In this document: piece by piece, positions 49,107 to 58,334 of the stretch
How positions within the stretch are numbered: the stretch's first letter is position 1
Layout: each line of letters opens with the position of its first letter
Assembly (NCBI RefSeq): GCF_900105925.1
Contig: NZ_LT629791.1
Location: 2,329,278 to 2,393,277, forward strand
DNA: 64,000 bases
Direction: 5' to 3'
Source: Jiangella alkaliphila
Lineage (GTDB): Bacteria > Actinomycetota > Actinomycetes > Jiangellales > Jiangellaceae
Made by a program: the position numbers and the translations under genes
Notes under the pieces: generated by a model
The model's database searches: none
Told to the model about the DNA's origin: nothing
Seen by the model: only the letters and a program-made list of their open reading frames with translations

Positions 49107-50005
49107 GCCTGGTCCTGCTCGCCACCAGCCCGCGGGTCGCCCCCGGGCTGCTCTCCGCCGCCGCGTGGGACGCGCTGCGGGCGGGCTCCGTGTACGTCGA
49201 CGACGAGGCGCACCCGCAGGTGGCCCCGGTGCGCGCGGCCGGCATCGACGTCTCCGTGGTGTCCTCGCCGCCAGGCGGTGACGTCGTTTGGCTGCTGCCG
49301 CCCGGCGACGACGGCGCAGGGTTCCCGGACGCCCGTGTCGTCGTCGGCTCGGCCGACCTGCCCGGCGCGCGGCTGCTCGACCTCGTCGCCGTCATGGACC
49401 GGCTCCGCTCGCCCGGCGGCTGCCCGTGGGACGCAGAGCAGACCCACCGCAGCCTGGCGACGTACCTGCTGGAGGAGACCTACGAGACGCTCGAGGCGAT
49501 CGAGTCGGACAACGACGACGATCTGCGCGAAGAGCTCGGCGACCTGCTGCTGCAGGTGATCTTCCACGCCCGGCTGGCGCAGGAGCGCGCGACGCAGCCG
49601 TGGGGGATCGACGAGGTCGCGGCCGGCATCGAGGACAAGCTGGTCCGCCGGCATCCGCACGTCTTCGGCGACGTCCAGGCGTCGTCCGCGTCCGACGTCG
49701 GGGAGCGGTGGGAGCGGCTGAAGCGCGAGGAGAAGAACCGCTCCTCCGCCGTCGACGGCGTGCCGCTCGCCCAGCCGGCGCTGTCGCTGGCCGCCAAGCT
49801 CGTCCACCGGGTCGAGAAGGCCGGCGTGCCGGTCCCGGCGCCGGCACCGCCCGGGCGCGCGCCGGAGTCCGCCGAGGAGGTCGGCGACGCGCTGTTCGCG
49901 CTGGCCGCGGCCGCCCGCGACCGTGGCATCGACCCTGAGCAGGCGCTGCGCGATGCCGCCCGCCGCTACGTCGCCGCCGTCAAGGCCGCCGAGGCCACCC
50001 GCTGA
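49103..50005 (+). CDS. mazG: Nucleoside triphosphate pyrophosphohydrolase MazG
   Basis: The 300-aa protein has an actinobacterial N-terminal extension (about 1-92) and a MazG domain starting LRSPGGCPWDAEQTHRSL. The metal-binding acidic motifs are LEETYETLEAIE and EELGDLLLQVIFHARLAQE, and the second conserved segment is KLVRRHPHVFGDV. MazG hydrolyses (d)NTPs, removing damaged nucleotides. It is third in the mfd operon and ends 4 bp from the convergent histidine kinase. Confidence 0.94.
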   Translation: MSLVLLATSPRVAPGLLSAAAWDALRAGSVYVDDEAHPQVAPVRAAGIDVSVVSSPPGGDVVWLLPPGDDGAGFPDARVVVGSADLPGARLLDLVAVMDRLRSPGGCPWDAEQTHRSLATYLLEETYETLEAIESDNDDDLREELGDLLLQVIFHARLAQERATQPWGIDEVAAGIEDKLVRRHPHVFGDVQASSASDVGERWERLKREEKNRSSAVDGVPLAQPALSLAAKLVHRVEKAGVPVPAPAPPGRAPESAEEVGDALFALAAAARDRGIDPEQALRDAARRYVAAVKAAEATR

Positions 50006-50009
50006 TCGG

Positions 50010-51533
50010 TCACACCTCCGGCGCGGCCTCCAGCGTCAGCCAGGTCGTGGCCGCGGCCGCGTCGCCGCCGGCCGGCGGGAGCAGCACCCGGAACGTCGCG
50101 CCCTCGCCCGGCACGGACCGCAGCTCGACCCGGCCGCCGTGCGCGGCCACCAGCGCGGACACGATCGACAGGCCGAGGCCGCTGCCGCTGTACCGGGCGC
50201 CGTCGGACCGCGACCGGGACGGGTCGGCGCGGTAGAACCGCTCGAACACGTGCGCGGCGTCCTCGCCGGCCAGGCCCGGCCCGTCGTCGCGCACCTCCAG
50301 CACGGCCCAGCCCTCCGCGGTGCCGCCGACGCTGACGTCGACCACGGTGCCGGGCGGCGTGTGGACGGTCGCGTTGCGCACCAGGTTGTCCACGACCTGC
50401 CGCAGCCGCAGCGCGTCGCCGATGAGCGGCGGCACCGGCCGGGCGTCGACGCGCAGCCGGAGGTCGTGGTCGCGGGCCACGACGCGGGCGTGCAGGACCG
50501 ACTCGACGACGATCTCGATCAGGTCCACCGGCGCCCGGGCGATCACCGGCTGCTGGTCCAGCCGGGCGAGCAGCAGGAGGTCGTCGACGAGCAGCCCCAT
50601 GCGGGCCGCCTCGTCCTCGACCCGGCGCAGCAGCCGGCGCACCTCGGCCTCGTCGTGCACGACACCCTGCCGGTACAGCTCGGCGAAGCCGCGGATCGAG
50701 GTGAGCGGGGTGCGCAGCTCGTGGCTGGCGTCGCCGATGAAGCGGCGCATGCGCTGCTCGGACTCGCGCGCCTCCCGCTCGGAGATCCGGCGGGCGAGGA
50801 ATGCCGACTCGATCTGGCCGAGCATCGTGTTGAGCGAGGCGGACAGCCGGCCCACCTCGGTGCGCGGGTCGCGCGGCGGGATGCGGCGGCTCAGGTCGCC
50901 GGCCGCGATCGCCTCGGCGGTGTGCTCGACCTCCTCCAGCGGCCGCAGCCGGGTGCGCACCGTCCACCAGGCCAGCCCGGCCAGCGCCGCCAGCGCGAGC
51001 ACGGCGACGACGCCGTCGATCAGCAGCAGCTGGTCGACGGTCGCGTCGACGTCGTTCAGCGGCCGGCCCAGCGCGGCCGACCCGCCGTCCTCCGTGACCA
51101 GCACCAGGACCCGCCAGGTCCCGTCGCCCTCGACGGCGTCGACGGTGAACGGGACGCCGCTCAGCTCCGTCGCCGTCGCGGTGTCCATCGTCGGCAGCTG
51201 CGGGCCCGGCCGGTCCGAGTCCGCGTCGTCGGTGGTCGAGACGGGGGCGCCGTCCGGGGCGAAGACGGTGATGCTGTAGTCGGCGAGCGGCCGGAACGGG
51301 CGCGGGTCGGCATCGATCGGGCCGGGCCGGAACTGCCCTTCGAACGGGCGGGCCGCCTGCCGCAGCTGGTCGTCGGTGCGGTCCATCAGGTAGCCCTGCA
51401 GCACGGCCGCCGCGACGACGCTGGTGGCCAGGACCGTCACGGCGGCCAAGGCCACGACCACCAGCAGCAACTGGGTCCGCAACGGCGTGCGGTCGCGCCG
51501 GGCCTGCCACGCCCGGGCCAGCCGCGTCCTCAC
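50010..51533 (-). CDS. Sensor histidine kinase of a two-component system
   Basis: The 507-aa protein has transmembrane helix 1 (about 20-45), an extracellular sensor domain (about 50-165), helix 2 (about 168-192), HAMP (about 192-245), the HisKA box DASHELRTPL with phosphorylated H271, and a HATPase domain with N (LVRNATVHT), G1 (VRDDGPGL) and G2 (GSGLGLSIV) boxes. The GTG overlaps the stop of the response regulator (GTGA). With the divergent MacAB-like operon this resembles antimicrobial-sensing systems of Gram-positive bacteria; the signal is not known. Confidence 0.94.
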   Translation of the reverse strand: MRTRLARAWQARRDRTPLRTQLLLVVVALAAVTVLATSVVAAAVLQGYLMDRTDDQLRQAARPFEGQFRPGPIDADPRPFRPLADYSITVFAPDGAPVSTTDDADSDRPGPQLPTMDTATATELSGVPFTVDAVEGDGTWRVLVLVTEDGGSAALGRPLNDVDATVDQLLLIDGVVAVLALAALAGLAWWTVRTRLRPLEEVEHTAEAIAAGDLSRRIPPRDPRTEVGRLSASLNTMLGQIESAFLARRISEREARESEQRMRRFIGDASHELRTPLTSIRGFAELYRQGVVHDEAEVRRLLRRVEDEAARMGLLVDDLLLLARLDQQPVIARAPVDLIEIVVESVLHARVVARDHDLRLRVDARPVPPLIGDALRLRQVVDNLVRNATVHTPPGTVVDVSVGGTAEGWAVLEVRDDGPGLAGEDAAHVFERFYRADPSRSRSDGARYSGSGLGLSIVSALVAAHGGRVELRSVPGEGATFRVLLPPAGGDAAAATTWLTLEAAPEV

Positions 51534-52243
51534 GGGCTCTCGCGCGGCTGCCGCAGGACGTAGCCGACGCCGCGCACCGTGTGCAGCAGCTTGGGCGTGC
51601 CCTGGTCGAGCTTGCGGCGCAGGTACGACATGTAGGACTCGACGACGCTCGCGTCGCCGCCGAAGTCGTAGGACCAGACGTGGTCGAGGATCTGCGCCTT
51701 GCTGAGCACCCGGCCCTGGTTGGCCAGGAAGTAGCGCAGCAGCTTGAACTCCGTCGGCGACAGGTCCACGGCGCGGCCGGCCTTCCACACCTCGTGCCGG
51801 TCGTCGTCCAGCTCCAGGTCGGCGTAGGACAGCCGGGCCGTCGTCTCGTCGCGGCCGCTGCCGCGGGAGCGGCGCAGGATGGCCCGGATCCGGGCCACCA
51901 CCTCCTCCAGGCTGAACGGCTTGGTCACGTAGTCGTCCGCGCCGATCGTGAGGCCCATGACGCGGTCCTCGCTGGCGTCCCTCGCGGTGAGGAACAGCAC
52001 CGGCACGTCCACCCGGTGGCTGCGCAGCTGGCGCACGACCGCGAAGCCGTCCATGTCCGGCATCAGGACGTCGAGCACGACGAGGTCGGGCTGCTCGGCG
52101 AGGACGAGGTCCAGCGCCTGGCGGCCGCTGCGCGCGGTCGTGACCTCGAACCCGGCGTAGCGCAGGCTGGCGGCGAGCAGCTCGACGATGTTCGGCTCGT
52201 CGTCCACGACGACGAGCCGCCCGTCCGGTTCCGGTGCGGCCAT
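51530..52243 (-). CDS. OmpR/PhoB-family response regulator
   Basis: The 237-aa protein has a receiver domain with acidic pair D14/D15, phosphoacceptor D58 (VVLDVLMPDMDG) and K108 (YVTKPF), then a winged-helix output domain (DLSPTEFKLLRYFLANQGRVLSKAQILDHVW, VVESYMSYLRRKL, VRGVGYVLR). ATG 52243 is preferred to the GTG at 52252. It is first gene of the regulator-kinase pair and probably binds the 11-bp-phased repeats in the region shared with the divergent efflux operon. Confidence 0.94.
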   Translation of the reverse strand: MAAPEPDGRLVVVDDEPNIVELLAASLRYAGFEVTTARSGRQALDLVLAEQPDLVVLDVLMPDMDGFAVVRQLRSHRVDVPVLFLTARDASEDRVMGLTIGADDYVTKPFSLEEVVARIRAILRRSRGSGRDETTARLSYADLELDDDRHEVWKAGRAVDLSPTEFKLLRYFLANQGRVLSKAQILDHVWSYDFGGDASVVESYMSYLRRKLDQGTPKLLHTVRGVGYVLRQPRESP

Positions 52244-52276
52244 GGGCCGCACCTTGCCGGTCCCGGCTGAGAGCTT

Positions 52277-52352
52277 CCTGGCAGCAGGCTGGGAGTTTGC
52301 TGTGAATGCCGTTCACAGGCGGTTGCCAGGTTCGTCCCAGGGCGGTGCCAGG
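52277..52352. promoter_or_regulatory. Response-regulator operator cluster between TCS and efflux operon
   Basis: On the plus strand the box (G/C)CCAGG occurs three times at exactly 11-bp steps (52325, 52336, 52347). On the minus strand two boxes (GCCAGG at 52282-52277 and CCCAGC at 52293-52288) are also 11 bp apart. Between the groups lies CTGTGAA-N5-TTCACAG (52300-52318), a perfect inverted repeat. An 11-bp step is typical of OmpR/PhoB-family binding to tandem half sites, so both promoters are probably controlled by the adjacent regulator. Confidence 0.7.
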
Positions 52353-52373
52353 AAGAACCCCGATCGTGTTCGG

Positions 52374-53612
52374 GTGCGACTGCTACCGAAGTCCCGTCGT
52401 GCGCGACGGGCGATTGTGCTGCTGGGGACGATGGCCGCCGCGGTCGGCGCGGCCGGTGCCGCCTGGGCGGTGACGCAGGACGACCCGGCCGCCACGGCGT
52501 CGACGACCACCGCCGAGGCCGCCGTCGGCACCTACGAGGAGACGGTGGCCAGCACCGGCACCTTCCAGCCGGCCGAGACCGCCGAGCTGTCGTTCGCCGT
52601 GAGCGGCGAGGTGCTCTCCGTCGACGTCGCCGTCGGCGATGTGGTCGTGGCCGGCCAGGCGCTGGCCACCGTCGGCACCGAGACGCTGGACGCGGAGCTG
52701 ACGGCGGCCGAGGCGGCCCTGGACGCGGCGCTGGAACGGCTCGACTCCGACACCGACGCCGGTGCGACGGACACCCAGCTGGCCGCGGACGAGGCGTCCG
52801 TCGCGGCCGCGGAGTCCCGGGTCGCGCAGGCCACGGAGGCGCTGGACGACGCCACGCTGACGTCGACCATCGCCGGCACGGTGGCGTCGGTGGACGTCGC
52901 CGTCGGTGACGAGGTCAGTGGGTCGTCGGCGTCGTCCGGTTCGACGGGTTCAACCGGTTCGGCGGGGGCGACCGGCGCGACCGGCGCCTCCAGTACGACG
53001 CCGTCGACCGGCACGGGCGCGCAGATCACGGTGATCACCACCGACGCGTTCGTGGTGGAGACCAGCGTGGGCAGCGCCGACCTGAGCCGCCTGCAGGAGG
53101 GCCTGCAGGCCGAGCTGACGCCGTCCGACGGCGGCGAGGTCGTCTACGGCACCGTCAGCTCGGTCGGCCTGGTGGCCTCCAGCTCGACCTCCGGCGCCGC
53201 CACGTTCCCGGTGGAGATCGCGGTGACCGGCGCGGTCGACGGCGTCTACGCGGGCGGCAGCGCCGACGTGTCGATCATCGTCGAGCAGCGCGCCGACGTC
53301 CTGACCGTGCCGACCGCGGCGGTCGCCACGACCGACGGCGCGACCACGGTCACCGTCGTGTCGGAGGACGGCTCGCAGGTCGAGACGCCGGTCGAGATCG
53401 GCACCAGCTTCGGCATCCAGACGGAGATCGTCAGTGGCCTGGAGGCCGGCGCGGAGGTCGTCGTCCCGATGGCCATTCGCGGCGGCGGAGGGGGTGGGGG
53501 CGGCGGCGAGGACGGTGAGGAGCTGCCGCCCGGCAGTCGGTTCCCCGGCGGCGAGTTCCCCGGTGGTGGCGGCTTCCCCGGCGGCGGCGCACCCAACGGC
53601 GGGCAGGGGTGA
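52374..53612 (+). CDS. Periplasmic-adaptor-like membrane fusion protein (MacA-like), first
   Basis: The 412-aa protein has an N-terminal membrane anchor (about residues 12-32), a biotinyl-lipoyl-like half (VSGEVLSVDVAVGDVVVAGQAL), a short helical hairpin (about 100-160), the second lipoyl half (IAGTVASVDVAVGDEVSG) with a Ser/Gly/Thr linker, a beta-barrel and a Gly-rich C-terminal tail. It should link the MacB-like permease to the cell exterior in this Gram-positive. The GTG at 52374 lacks a clear ribosome site, so the exact start is uncertain. Its stop overlaps the ATPase start (GTGA, 53609-53612). Confidence 0.85.
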   Translation: MRLLPKSRRARRAIVLLGTMAAAVGAAGAAWAVTQDDPAATASTTTAEAAVGTYEETVASTGTFQPAETAELSFAVSGEVLSVDVAVGDVVVAGQALATVGTETLDAELTAAEAALDAALERLDSDTDAGATDTQLAADEASVAAAESRVAQATEALDDATLTSTIAGTVASVDVAVGDEVSGSSASSGSTGSTGSAGATGATGASSTTPSTGTGAQITVITTDAFVVETSVGSADLSRLQEGLQAELTPSDGGEVVYGTVSSVGLVASSSTSGAATFPVEIAVTGAVDGVYAGGSADVSIIVEQRADVLTVPTAAVATTDGATTVTVVSEDGSQVETPVEIGTSFGIQTEIVSGLEAGAEVVVPMAIRGGGGGGGGGEDGEELPPGSRFPGGEFPGGGGFPGGGAPNGGQG

Positions 53613-54304
53613 CCGGCGTGGTTCTGCACCTCGATGGCGTCCGCAAGTCCTACCAGACCGGAACGCTGCACGTCGACGCCCTGCGCGGCATCGACCTGGG
53701 GATCGACGAGGGCGACTACGTCGCGATCATGGGCCCGTCCGGCTCCGGCAAGTCCACGCTGATGAACATCCTCGGCTGCCTCGACACGCCGACGTCGGGG
53801 ACCTATCGGCTGGTCGGCGTCGACGTCGGCGAGCTGAGCGAGAACGAACTCGCGGAGGTCCGCAACCGGCTCATCGGCTTCGTGTTCCAGCAGTTCAACC
53901 TGCTGGCGCACCTGACGGCGCTGCGCAACGTCGAACTGCCGCTCGCCTACGCGGGTGTGCCGGGCGACGAGCGGCGCCGGCGGGCGCTGGCCGCGCTGGG
54001 CCGCGTCGGCCTGTCCGACCGGGTGGACCACCGGCCGCGGGAGCTGTCCGGCGGCCAGCAGCAGCGGGTCGCGATCGCCCGGGCGCTGGTCACCGACCCC
54101 GCGCTGATCCTGGCCGATGAGCCGACCGGCAACCTGGACTCGCGCTCGACCCGTGACGTGCTCGCGCTCCTCGAGGAACTGCACGACCAGGGCCGGACGA
54201 TCGTGCTGATCACGCACGAGGAGGAGGTCGCCAGGGCGGCCCAGCGGGTCGTGCGCATCCACGACGGCGAGCTGCGGGTCACGGCGCCGGCGGTGCGCCG
54301 ATGA
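53609..54304 (+). CDS. ABC transporter ATP-binding protein (MacB/LolD-type)
   Basis: The 231-aa ATPase has Walker [11 protein letters not shown]-loop VFQQFNLL, signature [15 protein letters not shown], Walker [13 protein letters not shown] and the H-loop LITHEEEVA. It powers mechanotransmission by the FtsX-like permease encoded next (ATGA overlap, 54301-54304). Genes on both sides overlap, so adaptor, ATPase and permease are made together. Confidence 0.94.
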   Translation: MTGVVLHLDGVRKSYQTGTLHVDALRGIDLGIDEGDYVAIMGPSGSGKSTLMNILGCLDTPTSGTYRLVGVDVGELSENELAEVRNRLIGFVFQQFNLLAHLTALRNVELPLAYAGVPGDERRRRALAALGRVGLSDRVDHRPRELSGGQQQRVAIARALVTDPALILADEPTGNLDSRSTRDVLALLEELHDQGRTIVLITHEEEVARAAQRVVRIHDGELRVTAPAVRR

Positions 54305-55527
54305 ACTGGCTCGACACGCTGCGCACCGGCTGGGAGGCCGTCCGCACGCACCGGCTGCGCTCGCTGCTGACGATCGTCGGCATCCTCATCGGCATCGCCT
54401 CGGTGATCCTCACCATCGGCTTCGGGCAGGGAGCGCAGGCGGAGGTCCGGGCGCAGATCAGCGCGCTCGGCAGCAACCTGCTGATCGTCACACCGGGCAG
54501 CAGTACCGACGCGTCCGGCCTGCGCGGCGGCACCGGCTCGGCCACCACCCTCACCATGGACGACGCCGAGCTGCTGGAGTCGGAGGTGGTCGCGCCCGAC
54601 GTCGCCGGCGTCGCACCGGTGAGCGGCGGACCCCAGTCGCTCACCGCCGGCAGCACCAACTGGACCACCACCGTCAACGGCGCCACGCCGGCCTGGCTGG
54701 ACGTGCGGAACCGGAGCCTGAGCTCGGGCCGGTTCCTCACCGACCAGGACCTCGAGAACGAGGCCGCCGTCATCGTGCTCGGGCCGGACACCGCGAGCGA
54801 GCTGTTCGGCCCGCTGGACCCCGTCGGTCAGACGGTGATGGCCGGCGGCGCCGCGTTCACCGTCGTCGGCGTGCTCGACTCGGTGGGCTCGTCGTCCGCG
54901 GCCGATGAGGACGACCTGGCCATCGTTCCCGCGTCGACGGCATCGGCGCGGCTAGCTGCCGGTTCGACCTCGGTCTCGACCATCTACGTCGAGGCGGCGT
55001 CTGCGGACCAGCTGTCCGCCGCCTACCAGGAGGTCGACGCGGCGCTGGCCACCGCGCACGGCCTCACGTCCGACGACGAGGCCGACTACACCATCTCCAC
55101 GCAGGAGTCGCTGCTGGAGACCGCCACCGAGACCGACCGGACGCTCACCATCCTGCTCGCCGGCATCGCCGGGATCTCCCTGGTCGTGGGCGGGATCGGC
55201 GTCATGAACATCATGCTCGTCTCCGTCACCGAGCGGATCCGCGAGATCGGGCTGCGCAAGGCGCTCGGCGCCACCCCGGCCGTGATCCGGCGGCAGTTCC
55301 TGCTCGAGGCGTCCGTCCTCGGGCTGGCCGGCGGGCTGCTCGGCGCCGGACTCGGCGTCCTCGGCGCCGAGCTGCTGCCCCGGCTCGTCGACCAGCCGGT
55401 CGAGATCTCCATCCCCGCGACCGCCGGAGCGATCGCCATGGCCCTGGCGGTCGGCGTCGGTTTCGGCGTCTACCCCGCCGGCCGCGCCGCGCAGCTCGCC
55501 CCCATCGACGCGCTGCGCAGTGAATGA
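54301..55527 (+). CDS. MacB-like ABC transporter permease (FtsX fold)
   Basis: The 408-aa protein has one N-terminal helix ([23 protein letters not shown]), a large extracellular MacB_PCD domain (about 45-270) and three C-terminal helices containing [19 protein letters not shown] and [12 protein letters not shown], hallmark sequences of MacB. It probably exports peptides or antibiotics, or acts as part of a resistance module with the adjacent two-component system. Confidence 0.93.
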   Translation: MNWLDTLRTGWEAVRTHRLRSLLTIVGILIGIASVILTIGFGQGAQAEVRAQISALGSNLLIVTPGSSTDASGLRGGTGSATTLTMDDAELLESEVVAPDVAGVAPVSGGPQSLTAGSTNWTTTVNGATPAWLDVRNRSLSSGRFLTDQDLENEAAVIVLGPDTASELFGPLDPVGQTVMAGGAAFTVVGVLDSVGSSSAADEDDLAIVPASTASARLAAGSTSVSTIYVEAASADQLSAAYQEVDAALATAHGLTSDDEADYTISTQESLLETATETDRTLTILLAGIAGISLVVGGIGVMNIMLVSVTERIREIGLRKALGATPAVIRRQFLLEASVLGLAGGLLGAGLGVLGAELLPRLVDQPVEISIPATAGAIAMALAVGVGFGVYPAGRAAQLAPIDALRSE

Positions 55528-55560
55528 CCGACCCCGAACCGACCCAGGAGTGACCACACC

Positions 55561-56430
55561 ATGATCTCGACCCTTCCGCGTCCGCGCCGGGTGCTGCTGA
55601 CCCTCGCCGTCACCACCGCGGTGGTGATCGGCGGCTGCGGCTCCGATTCCGAGGACCCGGCGACCACGTCCGAGGCAGAGGCCGACCTGAGCGGCCCCGA
55701 GCCCAGCGGTCCGGCCGGCGCGGACGGCGGGGGCGGCGGCTCCCCCGGCGCGGCCGGGCTGGTCGCCGTGATCGACGGGACGACGTTGCAGGTCCAGGGC
55801 ATGGCCGGGCAGGTGGCCGTCACCTACACCGACACGACGGCGATCACGGCGACGGTCGACGGCACGGCTGCGGACGTCGCGGCCGGCGTCTGCGTGCTCG
55901 TGCAGTCCGAGGGCGCCGATCCGGAGGCCACCGAGGTGACCGCGACCAGCGTCGCCGTCACCCAGCCGGCCGAGGACGGCTCGTGTGGAGGCGGGCTCGG
56001 CGGCGGGTTCGCGGGTGGCGGTGGCGGGGGTGCCGGCGGCGGAGGTGGCCGGCCGACCGAGCTGCCGGACGGCGCGCCGACGGACCGGCCGTCCCGCTCG
56101 CCGGGCACCGGTGGTGACGTCGCGTTCGCCGGGCCGACCGTCGGCGTCGTCACCGAGGTCGGCGCCGACGGCTTCACCGTCGAGGTCACCCGGCCGAGCC
56201 GCGGCGAGGAGACCACCGCCGCGCCCACCGCCGTCACAGTCACCACGTCGGCCGGCACCACGTGGACCACCCAGGTGGCCGCCGGGCCGGAGGCGCTGGT
56301 CGAGGGGACCTGTGTCGTCGCGGCCGGCGAGCCCGACTCCACCGGCGCGGTCACCGCGGCGTCGATCGCGGTCTCGCCCGCCGTCGACGGCGCCTGCCAG
56401 GGGCCGGGCGGGGGTGGCCCCGATGCCTGA
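55561..56430 (+). CDS. Lipoprotein with two DUF5666-like domains
   Basis: The 289-aa protein has a lipobox-type signal (TAVVIGGCG, Cys about 26), a Gly/Pro/Ser-rich linker, and two similar beta domains (about 64-135 and 193-280). Each has a GTTLQVQ- or GFTVEVT-like strand and ends in a cysteine (AAGVCVLVQSEG, VEGTCVVAAGEP), as in DUF5666. The Gly-rich linker between them is low complexity. Placed between the permease and a second adaptor, it is presumably an accessory subunit on the outer face. The function is unknown. Confidence 0.8.
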   Translation: MISTLPRPRRVLLTLAVTTAVVIGGCGSDSEDPATTSEAEADLSGPEPSGPAGADGGGGGSPGAAGLVAVIDGTTLQVQGMAGQVAVTYTDTTAITATVDGTAADVAAGVCVLVQSEGADPEATEVTATSVAVTQPAEDGSCGGGLGGGFAGGGGGGAGGGGGRPTELPDGAPTDRPSRSPGTGGDVAFAGPTVGVVTEVGADGFTVEVTRPSRGEETTAAPTAVTVTTSAGTTWTTQVAAGPEALVEGTCVVAAGEPDSTGAVTAASIAVSPAVDGACQGPGGGGPDA

Positions 56431-58306
56431 GGCGTTCGCGCTGCGCCGCCGGCCGCGGCGGCGCCGGAAGCTGCGGCTGGTCGTCGCCGGCGGGCTGACC
56501 GTGCTGGTCGCGGGCGGCGCGGCCGGGGTCTGGGCCGTCGCGGTCGCTGGTGAGGAGGCGTCCTACCGGACGGTGGCGGCGGAGGCCGCGTCGGTCGCGG
56601 AGACCCTGGACACCACCGGGACGACCGAGGCGGCCTCGTCCGCCGACGCCGCCTTCGGCACCTCCGGCACCGTGGCGTCGGTCGACGTGGCCGTCGGCGA
56701 CACGGTGACGGTCGGTCAGCAGCTGGCCGCGCTGGACACCGCCGACCTGGCCGCCGACCTCGCCGACGCCCAGGCCGAGCTGGCCCAGGCGGAGGCGGCG
56801 CTCGAGGCGACTCTGAACGGGCAGACCGACTCGGTGGCCGGGGCTTCGGCTGTCTCGTCGTCGACGTCCGGGGCGGCCGCGACGGCGGTGGCGTACGTCC
56901 AGCCGGTCGGGGAGGCGCCGGCGGCTCAGGGTGGTGGCGCGGCCGAGCAGTTGGCGGCGCTGCAGCAGGCCGTGCTGGCGGCGCAGAAGGCGGCCGACCG
57001 GAGCCTGGCCCAGGCCGCCGCTGCCCTGGAGGAGCAGCAGGAGGTGTGCTCGACGGCGATGTCGGGGGTCTCGGCGGACTCGGTCAGCTGGACGACGGCT
57101 GCGATCACGACCAGCCCGTCGCCGTCGCCCACGTCGTCGCCGTCGGAGTCGCCGAGCCCGACCCCGTCCGAGACGCCGACGCGGACGCCGTCCCCGTCGC
57201 CGTCAGAGTCGCCGACGCCGAGTCCGTCGCCCTCGGAGCCGGAACCGGAGCCGCCGGCGCCCGACCTCGAGCCGTGCGTCGCGGCGTTGGAGGCCGCGCA
57301 GGCGGCGCAGCAGCAGGCGGCGGGGGATCAGCAGGCATTGCAGCAGGCGATCGCCGCGCTGGCCGACCTGCTCGCGACGGCGAGTGTGCCGTCGGGGGAG
57401 GAGCCCTCGGCCGGCGGCGATGTGCCGCAGGGTGGCAGCGCGCCGGAGGGCGGTGACGTCCCGCAGGGTGACGTGCCGCAGGGCGACGTCCCGCAGGGCG
57501 AGGGCGCGCCGCAGGAGCCGCCGTCGTCGGAGAGCCCGGGCGGTGCGAGCGCGCTGTCCGAGGCGGCGCAGCTGGCCAGCGACCAGGCGGCGGTGACCGA
57601 GGCGGAGCTGCGGGTGCTGCAGGCCGAGCAGGCGCTGGACGCGGCGACGATGGTGGCGCCGATCGACGGGACGGTCGCCGCGGTGGGCCTGACCGCCGGC
57701 GCCGCCGCCGACACGTCCGCCACCATCACCGTCGTCGCGCCCGGCGCGATCACCGTGACGGCGACGGTGTCGGAGAGCGACGTGCGCACCCTCCAGGTCG
57801 GGACGGCGGCCGAGGTCCGGCCGGCCGGCGCCGCGGAGAGCGTCGACGGCGAGGTCGTCTCGATCGGCCTCGTCCCCGACACGTCGAGCGGCAGCCCCCA
57901 GTACCCCGTCGTCGTCGGGGTGGCCGAACCGCCGGCGACCGCGGCGAGCGGTTCCGAGGCCGAGGTGTCGTTCCTGCTCGGCGAGGCGGCGGAGGTGCTG
58001 ACCGTGCCGAACTCGGCGATCACGCTGACCGCGGACGGCGGCGCGGTCCGCGTCTTCTCCGGCGGCGAGGTCGAGGTCACCCAGGTCACCGTCGGCGTCG
58101 TCGGATCCGAGCGCACCGAGATCGTCGACGGCCTGTCCGCCGGCGACCAGGTGGTCCTCGCCGACCTCGGCGCCGACCTCCCCTCCTCCGACGCCGGACC
58201 CACCGGCGGCGGGTCCTTCATGGACGGCGGCACCTTCGGTGGTGGCGGCTTCGGTGGCGGTGGCGGTGGCGGTGGCGGCGCCCGGCCGCCCGCCTTCCGC
58301 GGCTGA
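56423..58306 (+). CDS. Second membrane fusion protein with Ser/Pro-rich cysteine-flanked hairpin tip
   Basis: The 627-aa protein has a basic cytoplasmic N-terminus, one membrane helix (about 18-42), a lipoyl half (GTSGTVASVDVAVGDTVTVG, about 79-98), a long helical hairpin (about 105-405), the second lipoyl half (about 408-430), a beta-barrel and a Gly-rich tail. The hairpin is interrupted by a Ser/Pro/Thr/Glu-rich stretch (about 231-283) flanked by the only two cysteines, C209 and C285, which could form a disulfide. Repeats of the GDVPQ type follow at about 332-358. It overlaps the lipoprotein gene by 8 bp. It is far longer than usual adaptors (350-450 aa). Confidence 0.83.
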   Translation: MPEAFALRRRPRRRRKLRLVVAGGLTVLVAGGAAGVWAVAVAGEEASYRTVAAEAASVAETLDTTGTTEAASSADAAFGTSGTVASVDVAVGDTVTVGQQLAALDTADLAADLADAQAELAQAEAALEATLNGQTDSVAGASAVSSSTSGAAATAVAYVQPVGEAPAAQGGGAAEQLAALQQAVLAAQKAADRSLAQAAAALEEQQEVCSTAMSGVSADSVSWTTAAITTSPSPSPTSSPSESPSPTPSETPTRTPSPSPSESPTPSPSPSEPEPEPPAPDLEPCVAALEAAQAAQQQAAGDQQALQQAIAALADLLATASVPSGEEPSAGGDVPQGGSAPEGGDVPQGDVPQGDVPQGEGAPQEPPSSESPGGASALSEAAQLASDQAAVTEAELRVLQAEQALDAATMVAPIDGTVAAVGLTAGAAADTSATITVVAPGAITVTATVSESDVRTLQVGTAAEVRPAGAAESVDGEVVSIGLVPDTSSGSPQYPVVVGVAEPPATAASGSEAEVSFLLGEAAEVLTVPNSAITLTADGGAVRVFSGGEVEVTQVTVGVVGSERTEIVDGLSAGDQVVLADLGADLPSSDAGPTGGGSFMDGGTFGGGGFGGGGGGGGGARPPAFRG

Positions 58307-58334
58307 TCCCCGCGCGGCGGCCGGGTGGGCGGGT

